A DNA stretch of 64,000 nucleotides from Tricholomella constricta. Taxonomy: Eukaryota; Basidiomycota; Agaricomycetes; Agaricales; Lyophyllaceae. The number at the start of each line of letters is the position of its first letter. Positions within the stretch are counted from its first letter, which is position 1. The translations under genes and the position numbers were made by a program. Positions 1 to 10,029 of the stretch are shown here, in pieces. The stretch spans positions 62,001 to 126,000 of the forward strand of contig JAACJP010000049.1 of NCBI GenBank assembly GCA_013368375.1, read 5' to 3'. Below the pieces are notes generated by a model that ran no database searches, was not told the origin of the DNA, and saw only the letters and a program-made list of their open reading frames with translations.

Positions 1-1160
1 CAATGGAGTCAATATGAATCACTTCAAGGGTGCGCCTTCACGATGTGTCAAACTCCGGTTTCACCACCCACAGTCCAGACTCAGGATCAGGCCCATCTCC
101 GACTGGGATTAGCCAATGAACCAAGGCACAGGGATAATAGATATCATGAAAGGTAAAGGAAAAATAAAGCAGGACATGGCCGACAGTCATGCCCAGCATC
201 CCTGGTCGATCTGCATCGGTGTCAACAAGAACTGTGTCATATCGTGGATACTCCCCACGCCAATTTGGGTTTGAACGGATACGCTGGTGGTGCATGCCAC
301 CAACACTGCAGACATCACTTGGAGCATAGAAATGTGCCACAGCAGAGTGGTAGACAGATATCCGACCATGGAATGAAGGACATTCGTTGAGAGGAACCAG
401 GTCAGCTGAGATGTTGGAGTCGGGGTGAAGCCGGGCCCAGGGAAAACGATGCAAAGCTTCAGAAAAGTGAGGAAGATTGATGTGTTGTGCAAGTGGCTGA
501 AGATAGCGAGGATATCGAGATTCTGGACTAGCTTGTAAGTTCACAATACCCAGGAGTTGTGAATATAAACATACCTGCACACCGTGCAAGTTTGATGGAT
601 GATAGAACCTTTGGACCTGATACTGGGCCAAGGTCCTCATCCTCGTCATCATTGTCATTTTCCGATTCCTCCAACGGCTCAGGCGCACCACCTTCGAGGA
701 CCATCATAGTGTAGGATGATGTCGACCCAGCCATCATGCCTTGTAAATTCACAGCGCACTGCGGCAAGCTTCTCTAGTCGCAGTATGGTCCAGAGCATCT
801 GAACCAGGGCATTAAATCGGTTTGAGCATCGCCACAGCTCCTTGACAGCCTTGATGTGCTTTGATTCAGTGATTGACGAGCACAGCCCATTGGGCGAGCC
901 AAAGAGATGAATGGAAGGTACGTAGTGCACGAGAGAGTGTTGACGTGGGAGAGAGATGTCGACACGCACACCTGATTGAATAAAGATATTGCGATGGCAA
1001 TGGAAGCAATCCAGGGCTTGTATGGACTATAATCGTCGTAATGCCATAATTTGCCACCTCGACTGTAGAAGTTACAGATGTTGCCAATATACACCGTGAA
1101 TACAAAATTGAAAGTCTTTTTAAGTGATTGGCAAGGCCTGGCTAGTATTATATTCACTTA
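1..1160 (-). pseudogene. Decayed Plavaka transposase, C-terminal part, cut by window edge
   Basis: Read on the minus strand, this stretch resembles the C-terminal half of the Plavaka transposase at about 37.5-40.6 kb. The shared blocks are PRQHSLVHY, NGLCSSITES, ISVYHSAVA, HFYAPSD and YPCALVHW, and they appear in the same order. The frame is broken: a TGA at 38-40 interrupts the conserved tail, which continues in frame beyond it (LEVIHIDS) to the window edge. Position 970-1160 holds a degraded match to the WTGDDSKALM block. Plavaka transposases move basidiomycete DNA transposons. Because of the stop and the degraded blocks I call it a relic, not a gene. Confidence 0.75.
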
Positions 1161-2742
1161 CCTCTTTACAGGTATTGCCAATGTACATGTGGATTATTTG
1201 AGGAGGCCGAGGTATATAAAATTGCATGGACATTGGGGGACACGGCAGGACTTGCTAATGTAGGTGCAGTTGATAGGGTTTTCAAATGAATATGAAAATA
1301 TATATTTACGGCATCGCGTGTAATACAAATGTACAATTATATAGCTGTAGGGTCAGCGGCAGCCGCGAGGCGGGCCCGTTTCTGAGCGCGTTGTTGGTTT
1401 GCGACCTCGAAGTCATTGATGTCATCTTGCGCGGGGTACCTTCAGGTACAAGGCCAGCTGTAGATCCGAAAACTTCGCTAAAAGATCTGTTAATACATGT
1501 CATGACTTGGGTGTTTGACTTACTTGTTGAAATATTGCAGATGCCCTCGTGCTTCTTCCTCATCGTCGAACAATCCCACGATGTGCCAGAAGAAATCGGC
1601 GTACTTGAAGGCTCCGTCCGTAGTCTCCCACGAAAGCGTTGATGTAAGAGCAAACCGGACCTAGTGGTGACAGATGAGCATACGAGCAATGCGAGGAGTT
1701 GAGAAAACCTTACCTGAACTGCCACATAGGCAATCATGCGAGGTGTCATCGCAGTGAGCCCTGCAAGGGCCGCATTCCCTGCATTCCCTCGTTGTGTTCC
1801 GGGTGCCTGCAGAGCGGTCGAGGGGCCTTGATAGATGTGTCGACAAGCCTTGAAGAAAATTAGTGATGGCTGACAAGAACCAATGAAGACTTACTCGAGC
1901 CATGATATGCCCCCGAAGAATACCGGCTGACACGTCATCGGCATCGAAAACCTGGTCATCAGGAAATAGAAATCGGGGGAACATGTTAGCATGAACGGCA
2001 AGTTTAGCTTGTCGAATCTTCTCGTATGTCCTAGGTTTGATCAGCCCATGATAATCCTGATAAGGAAATTGAGATGCAGACTTACTCTGACGTGGCAGGG
2101 TACTTCAGAGGACAAAGCAGTCTTGCTGTCTGCGGATGGTTCCAACCACGAGGCGTTTTGAGACCGCTGGTCAAGAGAGGAGGGAAGACTGATGCGTTTG
2201 GAGCATCGAGCAACATGTATTCAAGGATCTTCGTCTTCATTGAATTTGCATCGTCCGCGCGAACTTTTTTGACACCAGCCTTGATCTAGAGTCGATGAGG
2301 TCACTGAGAAGATATAAATAAGCTAACTACGAACCTCAGTGCAGATTCCTTTTCGTTGCCCTCCAGAGAGTTCGAGTATCTGATTCTTGGAACCGGGGAT
2401 CATCTTGCACAAGATCTCCCAGCTTCCAAGAAGCCGTGTGTCACTTGACGACATCAACAGTCAATAGAAATAAAAAAGAATTTTGGTACTTACAAAGCGG
2501 ATAGGGGTGTATCATCATCTGAGTCGTTGGTTTCATAGTGGATACCGAAGTTAACGACACGTTCAACCTTCAAAAAAAAATCGCCTGCACGCGCGTAGTA
2601 GCGGCCATAATCATAATGGCCTTTATTCAAGGCAGCATTTTCATCACCATCCGCGGTACGACGGCCCCGCCTTCTATTTATAAAGTGAGTGTGAACCCAT
2701 GAAGGAGTACAGGAGAGCTTACTTTGTTTGTCGAGGTGTTGT

Positions 2743-3276
2743 TGTTAGGGCAACCTTACAGTGGAGCGCTATCACACTGACAAGGGGGAATCCGAAGTTA
2801 TATTATGTACAGTAAGGAATGTAGTAAAGGCAGGCCTACCTGACAAGGGGGAATCCGAAGAGAATAGACTAAAGGATTCCCAGATGTCAGGGGAACGACT
2901 ATATACGACGTATGTACGTGAGGGCAGGTCCTCTAAGGTATACTGTACATGTAATGACAGGGAAGGGTCAGTGGCGCGTGTATGTACATGTCCCCGACGC
3001 TGCCCGACCCTCGTGACTCAGGGTGCAGGCACGAGGTTGGGCGCGTGATCATCTGAGGAGTGATCGGTCACGTGCTCATCCGAGGAATCGGATGGTCACG
3101 TGATCGCAGTCAGGGGACGGTTGGTGATTAAATGAGTGTATGGGTATGTAGGAGTATGTACACGACGCTGGGGGCGGAGCGTCGGGGATGCGATTGGAAT
3201 CGGGACGAGAGCGATCGTGCGCAGTCGGGGGACGACCAGAGAGCGTCGGAGGGCGTGAACGGGAGTTCCCCTGACA
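2743..3276 (-). repeat. 3' LTR of the Ty3 element
   Basis: A 534-bp long terminal repeat, downstream in the sense of the element. It matches 8434-8967 at an offset of 5,691 bases with no difference that I could find. It begins and ends with the usual TG..CA. The 95-codon open frame inside both LTRs is a consequence of the repeat and not a gene. Confidence 0.95.
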
Positions 3277-6200
3277 TCACCCCCCCTTTTGAATCGCAAC
3301 GACTCGGTGCGGGGTGATGCTGGCGAAGACAGCAGGGGACAGCGTGAAGATTCCGCGAATGTGGCGTGCGGCGTCGGGGTGGTCGCGATGGAACTTGCGT
3401 ACCAGGTCGGGGGCGGAGACATGTTCGCGAGGCTCCCAGGAGGCTTCCTCATAGCCGTATCCTTTCCACAGAACTTTGTACTGAAGTTTCTTGCGGAAGA
3501 TACGGCTGTCGAGGATTTTGTCAACCTCGTAATGGGGTTCATCGTCGATGATGTCGGGGGGCGGTGGTGGATCGGCTCGCCGACCTTGGATCGGGTCGGC
3601 AACGGCGGGGACGAGCTTCACGACGTGGAAGACCGGGTGGATGCGCTTCATGGACTGAGGCAGCAGAAGACGATATGCGAGCGGGCCGACTCGCCTTTGC
3701 ACGACGAACGGACCAAGGTAGCGATGCGACAATTTCTTGGACGGTCGGGTCGTAGAAATGTCAGTCGCATCCAAGTACACCTTGTCGCCGGGCTGGTAGT
3801 CGGGCGCTGGGGCATGTCGCTGGTTGTAATACCGTTCCATGTCGTCTTTCGCCTTTGAAAGCGCCGCCTTGGCTTCCTCCTGTGCTTCCTTCATGCGCTC
3901 CACGAACTCGTCGGCCGACTCGTTCTTGGAAGCGCCCCGACGCGGCTCAAAGCCCATGCGCGGATGCCGACCAGTGTCGAGCAGGAAGGGGGTCTGCTGC
4001 GTCGCCGAATGTACGTGGTTGTTGTAACTGAATTCGGCGTCGGGCAGGAGATCCTCCCAGTCGTTCTGGCGCTCGTTGCAGAAGACCCGCAAGAACTGTT
4101 CCAGCTCCTGATTCACGCGCTCGGTCTGTCCGTCGGTCTGCGGGTGGTACGCCGTCGAAGCCGACAGCTTGATACCCAGGAGTCGGTACAGTTCGCGCGT
4201 GAATTCGGCGACGAACTGTGGACCTCGATCGGAGATGAAGGCGTCTGGGAGACCGTGGAGCTTCCAGACGTGGCGACGGTAGAGGTTCGCAGCCCCCAAA
4301 GCCGAACAAGTCGTGTGCGACGCGATGAAGTGCGCGCGCTTTCCGACCGAATCCACGATGTTCATGATCGCGTCGTGGCCATTGGACTCGGGGAGTTCGG
4401 TGATGAAGTCGACCGACACGACGTTCCATCGGCCTTCAGGGATTGGGAGCGGCTGCAGCTGTCCAACAGGGAGTTGGCGGCGGGGTTTCGTGCGCAAGCA
4501 CATGTCACAGGTGCTGGTGTAGGACCCGATGAAACGCGACATCTGGGGCCACCAGTAGTTGCGCGACACCAGCTCTAACGTCTTCCAGCGACCTGGGTGA
4601 CCAGCGACCTTGGAGTCGTGGTGGTGCTCCACGATGCGTCGGCGGAGGTCAGGAACGTTCGGGACGTAGATCCGTCCACGGAACGTGAGCAGACCGCCTT
4701 CCTCTCCCCACTCGCCGAAGCGAAGAGAGCGACCGGCGATCTTGGATGCCTTGACCAGTTGCGCCGCTTTCGCGACCGCATCCTCCTGTGCACCGTCACG
4801 GTTGCCCTTGCGAATTGCCTTCAGTACGTCATCCTCTTCTCCGACCAGTACGAGACCTTCAGTCGCGCGAACCGCGAAGAACTCGGGCTTGAGCAGCACA
4901 ATGTCGGCATTGTCGGCACTCCCGTCGCCGTGGTCGGCTCGACGCGACAAGGCGTCGGGTTTGCCCATGCTGCGACCAGGGCGATGGTGGAGAGCGAAGT
5001 CGAAGTTGGCGAGATAGAGCGACCACCGAGCTTGACGCCGATTGAGTTTCTTCGCGGTGAGGAAGTACTCGAGGTTTTTGTGGTCGGTCCAGATCTCCAC
5101 CTTGTGCTTCGCACCTTCTACGAAATGTCGCCACTCCTCTAGAGACCGAATGATCGCCAGCATCTCCTTGTCGTGGATCTCGTAGTTCCGCTCGACCGCA
5201 TTCAAACTCTTCGAGTAGAACGCGACCGGGTGCCACTTGCCGTCGGTCGGCGACTCCTGCGAGAGGACCGCGCCCGTTGCGAAGTCGGACGAGTCGGCTT
5301 CGATGCGATACTGTCGGTCGTCGTCGGGGAACATGAGGACTGGCCCCGACGTGATCGCCTCCTTCAGGAGTTGGAAAGCCGACTGCTCCGACTCTTCCCA
5401 GCGCCAGGCGACGTCCTTGCCTGTCAGATCGAACAGGGGTCGGGCGTGGTGCGAGAAGTCCTGGATGAACCGTCGGTAGAAATTGGTGAAGCCTAAGAAC
5501 GCTTGCACCTCTTTCTTGTTCCTCGGCGCCGGCCATTCCGACACTCCAGCGACCTTGACTGGGTCCATTTCCGCTTGCCCGTGCGAGATGATTAGCCCAA
5601 GATACTCGATCTTGGTCTGTTCGAACTCGCATTTCTCGGGTTTTAAGAACAACTGATGTTCGCGGAGTCGGTCCAATACGAGTCGTGCGACCCGACGGTG
5701 CTCCTCGAGAGTCTTGGTGTAAATCAAGATATCGTCGAGGTACACGCAAACAACACCCTCGGCGATCAGATCGCGGAAGATGTCGTTCATCATGGTCTGG
5801 AATGTCGCTGGGCTGTTCGTGAGGCCGAAGAACATGACAAGCGGCTCAAAGAGACCGCGGTTCGTCCGAAACGCTGCCTTCCACTCGTCGCCTTCCTTGA
5901 TCCGAACGTTGTTGTACCCCCATCGGACGTCTAGCTTGGTGAAGTACCGCGCGCCGCGAAGGTTGTTCACCAGTTCGCTAATGAGGGGCAGCGGGTACCG
6001 ATTCTTCACCGTAAGCGCGTTGAGCGTCCGATAGTCCTGTACCAGTCGGAGCGACCCGTCCTTCTTCTTGATGAAGAAGACCGGCGACGCCATGGGCGAC
6101 TTGGACGGTCGGATGCGACCTGTCTCGAGGTTCTCTTTAAGGAACGCGTCGAGTTCGACCTGTTCTGCCGGTGACAGCGGGTAGACCTTCGTGCCGGTTG

Positions 6201-8304
6201 GCGACGCGCCCGGCTCCAGTTCGATGGCGTGGTCCCATTGCTTGCGCTCTGGGAGCTCGTCGAACGCGACTTTGGAGAAGACATCTTCAAAGTCATGGAG
6301 GTGGGTCGGTACGGCGTCGCGGAACATTTTGGGCACGGAGTTAGCAGCGTGCGCTTCCGCAAGTCGCTGCGATGTCGTTTGGCTGGCCCGAATATGTTCA
6401 GCGGTCGGGGTCGGGTGGATCGCGGTCGCAAAGATGCGATCGCCGTTCAGGAAGGTTTCCACCAGGAAGTCGTCGGACTCTGGGTCGGGTTCCTCCAGGA
6501 TCGGAGTATAGGGGAGGAACTCGTCGCCATCCGAGTCGTCCTCGATGTAGGGACTGGTCGGGGCACGCAGGTCGGGCTCAACTGTCGGAATGCCGTCGGC
6601 CCGACAAGCGTGAATTGCTGCGCGCACCTTGGTGCGTGCGCGTCGATCAGCCTTGACCTCGTCCTTGCAGGTGTCGCAGTGTGTCGGACAGCGACTCATC
6701 TTTACCTCCTTGGTCGCCCAGTCGATCTCGGGGTTGTGGTTTTTAAGCCAATTGAACCCGAGGATCATGTCTTGTTTGCCTAACTGGGTGACCCCGAAGA
6801 TAGCGCGCTCGGTGTGACCATCGTACCGTAGCACTGCCTCCACAATACACGAGACAGAGCCAGCCTCGTTGAGGGTTCCGTCGACATTGTACACCGGGGA
6901 CGACCGACTGAGCGCCTTCGTTGTGAGCTTATGCTTTTCAACAAAGGCCGCATTGATGAAGCTGCCGGTCGCCCCGCTATCCACTAGTGCAGTGATCGCG
7001 TGCGACTCCTGAGTGTCGGTGGTCTCCAATTTGACGTCCAACCACAGGGATCTGGGGCAAGGGATGGCGGCGACCACAAGGCGACGTGGTAGGCGCTTCT
7101 CCCAGCGTGGTAGCCCACGGCGCGACCTAATGATCGGGTCGGGCGTTGGGTCGACCGACGGAGTCTGTGGGGCTGCTGTCTCCTCCAGAACGTCCATGGG
7201 TTCGACAGAGAGGGGGGCGAAACGGTTCCGACTGGTCGTGGGGAGTGGGCGACTGGTCTGCGATCCGACCGACAGCATGGGCTGAGGTGCGATGGTGCTA
7301 GGCAAGGTCGGAACGGGCAGTACGACGGGGGTCGGTGTTGTGTCAGCCGTGGTCATCTCCTGGCGGACCTGTCGGTGCATGATTAACCGATCCAAAGTCT
7401 GCTCCAAGTGGCGGCAAGTGTCGTCGGCGGTTGGCGCTCTGACCGAAACCTCCGTCGGTGGAGTCGGTGCGGAGTCGGCATAACCGAGGAACTCCTCCTC
7501 TGTTCGCATGATGAAGTCCTGCGAGCGCGCCATTGCTAGCCACTCCTCGATCTTCTCATCATGAGGTCGCCCAGTAGTGATGGTGCCCAGGCGTTGACAG
7601 AGCTGGGGGTCCATTCCACGACGAAACTTCATGACGAGGTGTCGCCCGTCGGGGTACCGAGCCTTGTGGCGCAGGGAACGGAACGAATCGATGTACTCAT
7701 CGATGGTCCGACCATTCTGAAAATAGGCCGATGACTCGAGCGCAAGTGCGGCGTTGGCGACCTCGTTCATTGGGCAGAACTCGGTGGTGAAGGTCGCCTG
7801 GAAGTCGTCCCAGGTCGGGAAGGCTTCCTGGATTGTGGCGCATTGGAAAACCCGCTCCACGAAGTCAGCAGCACGACCATGCTGCATGAACGAAAGCACC
7901 CAGGCAACGCGGGCATGCTCATTGGGAAAGTGTCTCGGGCACAGGAGCATGTACAGTTTGCACGCGTTGAGGAACGCGCGACCGCCCGACCGAGATCCGT
8001 CGAAAATGGGCGGGAGCGACATCGGGGGCGACGCCGCTACGTCGCGCGACATCGATCGGTGTTCGTCGGGTGTCGGGGTTACCCCCAACTGCGACTCCGA
8101 CGAGCCGTTTGCTGCTATAGAGGCAGCGGGTGGGCTCCGTGTGAGGAGTGATTCGAAAAGAACGAACAGACGGTCCATACTAGCCGAGTTGGAGGTGTGG
8201 TGGGTGGTGAGAGCCGATACCATGGTTTCCAGACCCTCTAGTCGCTGCTCCGGCGTGAGCACGGGAGCTTGCGATGAGAGTGTTGTAGTTCCACGATCCG
8301 ACAT
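3277..8304 (-). CDS. Gag-Pol polyprotein with C-terminal chromodomain
   Basis: An unbroken frame of about 1,675 residues from ATG 8304-8302; the frame is open further up to 8400, without an ATG. Order of domains: Gag without a visible CCHC knuckle; aspartic protease with VDSGATGSF; reverse transcriptase with the YLDDILIY active site; RNase H with TDHKNLEYF and the HHRPG..DALSRR end; integrase with an HHCC zinc region (HPGRWKT, CDMCLRTKP), the DDE core (VDFITELP, DRGPQF, TDGQTERVNQ) and a C-terminal part; and a chromodomain (YKVLWKGYG, SWEP). The TGA stop abuts the LTR. A single Gag-Pol frame and a Gag without a knuckle match the Tf1/sushi group. The chromodomain would steer integration to marked chromatin, by family knowledge. 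Confidence 0.95.
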   Translation of the reverse strand: MSDRGTTTLSSQAPVLTPEQRLEGLETMVSALTTHHTSNSASMDRLFVLFESLLTRSPPAASIAANGSSESQLGVTPTPDEHRSMSRDVAASPPMSLPPIFDGSRSGGRAFLNACKLYMLLCPRHFPNEHARVAWVLSFMQHGRAADFVERVFQCATIQEAFPTWDDFQATFTTEFCPMNEVANAALALESSAYFQNGRTIDEYIDSFRSLRHKARYPDGRHLVMKFRRGMDPQLCQRLGTITTGRPHDEKIEEWLAMARSQDFIMRTEEEFLGYADSAPTPPTEVSVRAPTADDTCRHLEQTLDRLIMHRQVRQEMTTADTTPTPVVLPVPTLPSTIAPQPMLSVGSQTSRPLPTTSRNRFAPLSVEPMDVLEETAAPQTPSVDPTPDPIIRSRRGLPRWEKRLPRRLVVAAIPCPRSLWLDVKLETTDTQESHAITALVDSGATGSFINAAFVEKHKLTTKALSRSSPVYNVDGTLNEAGSVSCIVEAVLRYDGHTERAIFGVTQLGKQDMILGFNWLKNHNPEIDWATKEVKMSRCPTHCDTCKDEVKADRRARTKVRAAIHACRADGIPTVEPDLRAPTSPYIEDDSDGDEFLPYTPILEEPDPESDDFLVETFLNGDRIFATAIHPTPTAEHIRASQTTSQRLAEAHAANSVPKMFRDAVPTHLHDFEDVFSKVAFDELPERKQWDHAIELEPGASPTGTKVYPLSPAEQVELDAFLKENLETGRIRPSKSPMASPVFFIKKKDGSLRLVQDYRTLNALTVKNRYPLPLISELVNNLRGARYFTKLDVRWGYNNVRIKEGDEWKAAFRTNRGLFEPLVMFFGLTNSPATFQTMMNDIFRDLIAEGVVCVYLDDILIYTKTLEEHRRVARLVLDRLREHQLFLKPEKCEFEQTKIEYLGLIISHGQAEMDPVKVAGVSEWPAPRNKKEVQAFLGFTNFYRRFIQDFSHHARPLFDLTGKDVAWRWEESEQSAFQLLKEAITSGPVLMFPDDDRQYRIEADSSDFATGAVLSQESPTDGKWHPVAFYSKSLNAVERNYEIHDKEMLAIIRSLEEWRHFVEGAKHKVEIWTDHKNLEYFLTAKKLNRRQARWSLYLANFDFALHHRPGRSMGKPDALSRRADHGDGSADNADIVLLKPEFFAVRATEGLVLVGEEDDVLKAIRKGNRDGAQEDAVAKAAQLVKASKIAGRSLRFGEWGEEGGLLTFRGRIYVPNVPDLRRRIVEHHHDSKVAGHPGRWKTLELVSRNYWWPQMSRFIGSYTSTCDMCLRTKPRRQLPVGQLQPLPIPEGRWNVVSVDFITELPESNGHDAIMNIVDSVGKRAHFIASHTTCSALGAANLYRRHVWKLHGLPDAFISDRGPQFVAEFTRELYRLLGIKLSASTAYHPQTDGQTERVNQELEQFLRVFCNERQNDWEDLLPDAEFSYNNHVHSATQQTPFLLDTGRHPRMGFEPRRGASKNESADEFVERMKEAQEEAKAALSKAKDDMERYYNQRHAPAPDYQPGDKVYLDATDISTTRPSKKLSHRYLGPFVVQRRVGPLAYRLLLPQSMKRIHPVFHVVKLVPAVADPIQGRRADPPPPPDIIDDEPHYEVDKILDSRIFRKKLQYKVLWKGYGYEEASWEPREHVSAPDLVRKFHRDHPDAARHIRGIFTLSPAVFASITPHRVVAIQKGG
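3280..3290 (-). other. Polypurine tract of the Ty3 element
   Basis: AAAAGGGGGGG on the coding strand, overlapping the last codons of Gag-Pol and three bases from the 3' LTR. This is the expected place and composition of the plus-strand primer. Confidence 0.8.
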
Positions 8305-8421
8305 CTCGAGACGGGACTTAGCGACGGTCGAAGCGAACGGGCGTCTGACAATGCTGCGCGCGGCGAACACGTGTTTCGGCGCGAGGGCTTGACTCGTCAA
8401 CCTTGTCGGGTCTCTGGGATG

Positions 8422-8433
8422 AGTCTATTCTGC
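8422..8433 (-). other. Putative self-priming site of the Ty3 element
   Basis: Immediately inside the 5' LTR the coding strand reads GCAGAATAGACT. Ten of these bases are the exact complement of AGTCTATTCT in the LTR (8561-8552 on the minus strand). In Tf1/sushi-type elements the 5' end of the transcript folds back and primes at a site next to the LTR, so this pairing fits that mechanism. The transcript start is inferred. Confidence 0.6.
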
Positions 8434-8967
8434 TGTTAGGGCAACCTTACAGTGGAGCGCTATCACACTGACAAGGGGGAATCCGAAGTTATATTATGTA
8501 CAGTAAGGAATGTAGTAAAGGCAGGCCTACCTGACAAGGGGGAATCCGAAGAGAATAGACTAAAGGATTCCCAGATGTCAGGGGAACGACTATATACGAC
8601 GTATGTACGTGAGGGCAGGTCCTCTAAGGTATACTGTACATGTAATGACAGGGAAGGGTCAGTGGCGCGTGTATGTACATGTCCCCGACGCTGCCCGACC
8701 CTCGTGACTCAGGGTGCAGGCACGAGGTTGGGCGCGTGATCATCTGAGGAGTGATCGGTCACGTGCTCATCCGAGGAATCGGATGGTCACGTGATCGCAG
8801 TCAGGGGACGGTTGGTGATTAAATGAGTGTATGGGTATGTAGGAGTATGTACACGACGCTGGGGGCGGAGCGTCGGGGATGCGATTGGAATCGGGACGAG
8901 AGCGATCGTGCGCAGTCGGGGGACGACCAGAGAGCGTCGGAGGGCGTGAACGGGAGTTCCCCTGACA
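8434..8967 (-). repeat. 5' LTR of the Ty3 element
   Basis: The upstream LTR, which should hold the promoter. It carries AGAATAGACT at 8552-8561 on the plus strand, the inverse of a ten-base sequence just inside the element; if transcription starts there, the R-U5 part would be about 128 bases. Confidence 0.95.
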
Positions 8968-9083
8968 GTTGTATTCACAAGGTCTGCCAATACAGGGGAC
9001 ACAATGTTGGTAAGTATTGTTGTCAGAGTTGCTTCGATTGCGGGATCAAGATTGATTCCTGGAGAGGGAGAAGAAGCTGACAT

Positions 9084-10029
9084 GATGCGCAGAAGGAAGG
9101 GGGGTTTCTGCCATGATGGTAAGGAGTTCCGCAGTGGTCTTTTTATCTAGGGGAGGAGTTGTTGAAAAACAAACTGCATTGCTATTTGTTCATGTATGGT
9201 CACGGAACTCCTAGCCGGCTGGGCATGTTGTGTTTGCGCGTTTCGTCTCCAGACGAAACGCGCTCTTGTTTAACATGTGACTGGACACCAAGATTTCGAA
9301 AAACAGGTAAGTGTCACGGTATCATCAAAATCTATACTGCAATTTCTGCACAGTGGCTGACTCTCTCGTAGCCCTTAGATTTCACTCGCACCTTTTTGAA
9401 TTGCCCATCACTCCTCAAGGCTGGATGAGCTGACACCATCCCCGAGCAGCCGCTGAATGCAACGACCAACATAGGCTAGAGGGCAAAGTAACAGTATGTA
9501 CAACCCTCCACCTCACTTGAGCAACTGGTCGCTTACCCTTGTGTCATCTCGGAGCCCTGGGCCAGGTGACAAGCACTAGGTGTATTCCGAACGACACAGC
9601 GAACACGCCATCTCCCTCAACAGCACCCGTTGGTAAGCAGCCCCTCACATCGAGTGCAAGCTCCATGATATTAAGTAACTGGCGTAGTTCTATGAGCATG
9701 ACCTTGAGCGCAGGCACGTCAAGGTCAGCTGGTGGCTTTGTGAAAGGAGGAGCGGGTGAGAATGAGAGCGAGGGCGGAGGATGTGGCGAGGGGTGGCGAG
9801 GGCACTGGAGGTCAATGCGGCCAAGCAAGGTGTGTTGAGTCCGCACACGTACACATTGGCACATCTTGCTGACATGATGTCCAGGCCTGCTCCTCTAATG
9901 TGTCAACGGTGCTGAGCAGAGTTCCTGCGACCCCTCACTGTAGATCGATCGAGTATGACAAATTCAAAACAATTTGCTTTAAGACCGTCTGAGCTCTCCC
10001 ACATTTCCCTCTCCTAACCCCCCTCTATC
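9084..10029. other. Intergenic, no gene seen
   Basis: This stretch separates the start of the DUF6698-like gene from the Plavaka-like gene. Short open frames here have no recognisable motif. The only clear structure is the hairpin at 9236-9263. It may hold the left end of the Plavaka-like element, but I could not find terminal repeats. Confidence 0.5.
9236..9263. repeat. Perfect 13-bp inverted repeat (hairpin)
   Basis: GCGCGTTTCGTCT and its exact reverse complement are separated by two bases (CC). Partly matching CATGTT flanks lie on both sides, so the arms may once have been longer. Confidence 0.85.

Larger units (their letters stand above)
2743..8967 (-). mobile_element. Ty3/Gypsy chromovirus (Tf1/sushi-like), apparently complete
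   Basis: A 6,225-bp LTR retrotransposon transcribed on the minus strand. It is bounded by two 534-bp LTRs that begin TGTTAGGG and end CCTGACA on the plus strand and look identical by eye. The five bases on each side are GTTGT (2738-2742 and 8968-8972), a target duplication. One long open frame encodes Gag, protease, reverse transcriptase, RNase H, integrase and a chromodomain. A purine run, AAAAGGGGGGG on the coding strand, precedes the 3' LTR at 3290-3280. There is no TGG-type tRNA primer site next to the 5' LTR. Identical LTRs and an unbroken frame point to a recent insertion, inside exon 1 of the DUF6698-like gene. Confidence 0.96.
1306..9083 (-). pseudogene. DUF6698-like gene, split by a Ty3 retrotransposon
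   Basis: A minus-strand gene whose exons I place at 9083-8968, 2742-2723, 2673-2494, 2443-2335, 2285-2086, 2030-1895, 1848-1714, 1660-1524 and about 1478-1306. The start ATG is 9083-9081. Reading frames and intron phases agree once the element at 2743-8967 and one target duplication are skipped, so the gene was intact in structure before the insertion, which falls after about codon 37. Conserved blocks include LLTSGLKTPRGW, LLCPLKYP, MTPRMIAYVAVQVRFAL, DFFWHIVGLF and a late EVFG; this pattern fits the basidiomycete DUF6698 family, whose function is unknown. The last exon could end differently. Family assignment is from memory. Confidence 0.7.

Noticed and set aside
2761..3048. A 95-codon frame present twice (also 8452-8739)
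   Set aside because: It lies inside the LTRs and is duplicated only because they are; no start context or motif.
3289..8392. Long plus-strand open frames opposite the Gag-Pol gene
   Set aside because: They mirror the GC-rich coding strand of the polyprotein and contain no domain of their own.
2743..8967. Reading the Ty3 element as an infectious retrovirus
   Set aside because: No envelope-like frame is present, and the chromodomain and layout are those of a fungal LTR retrotransposon.
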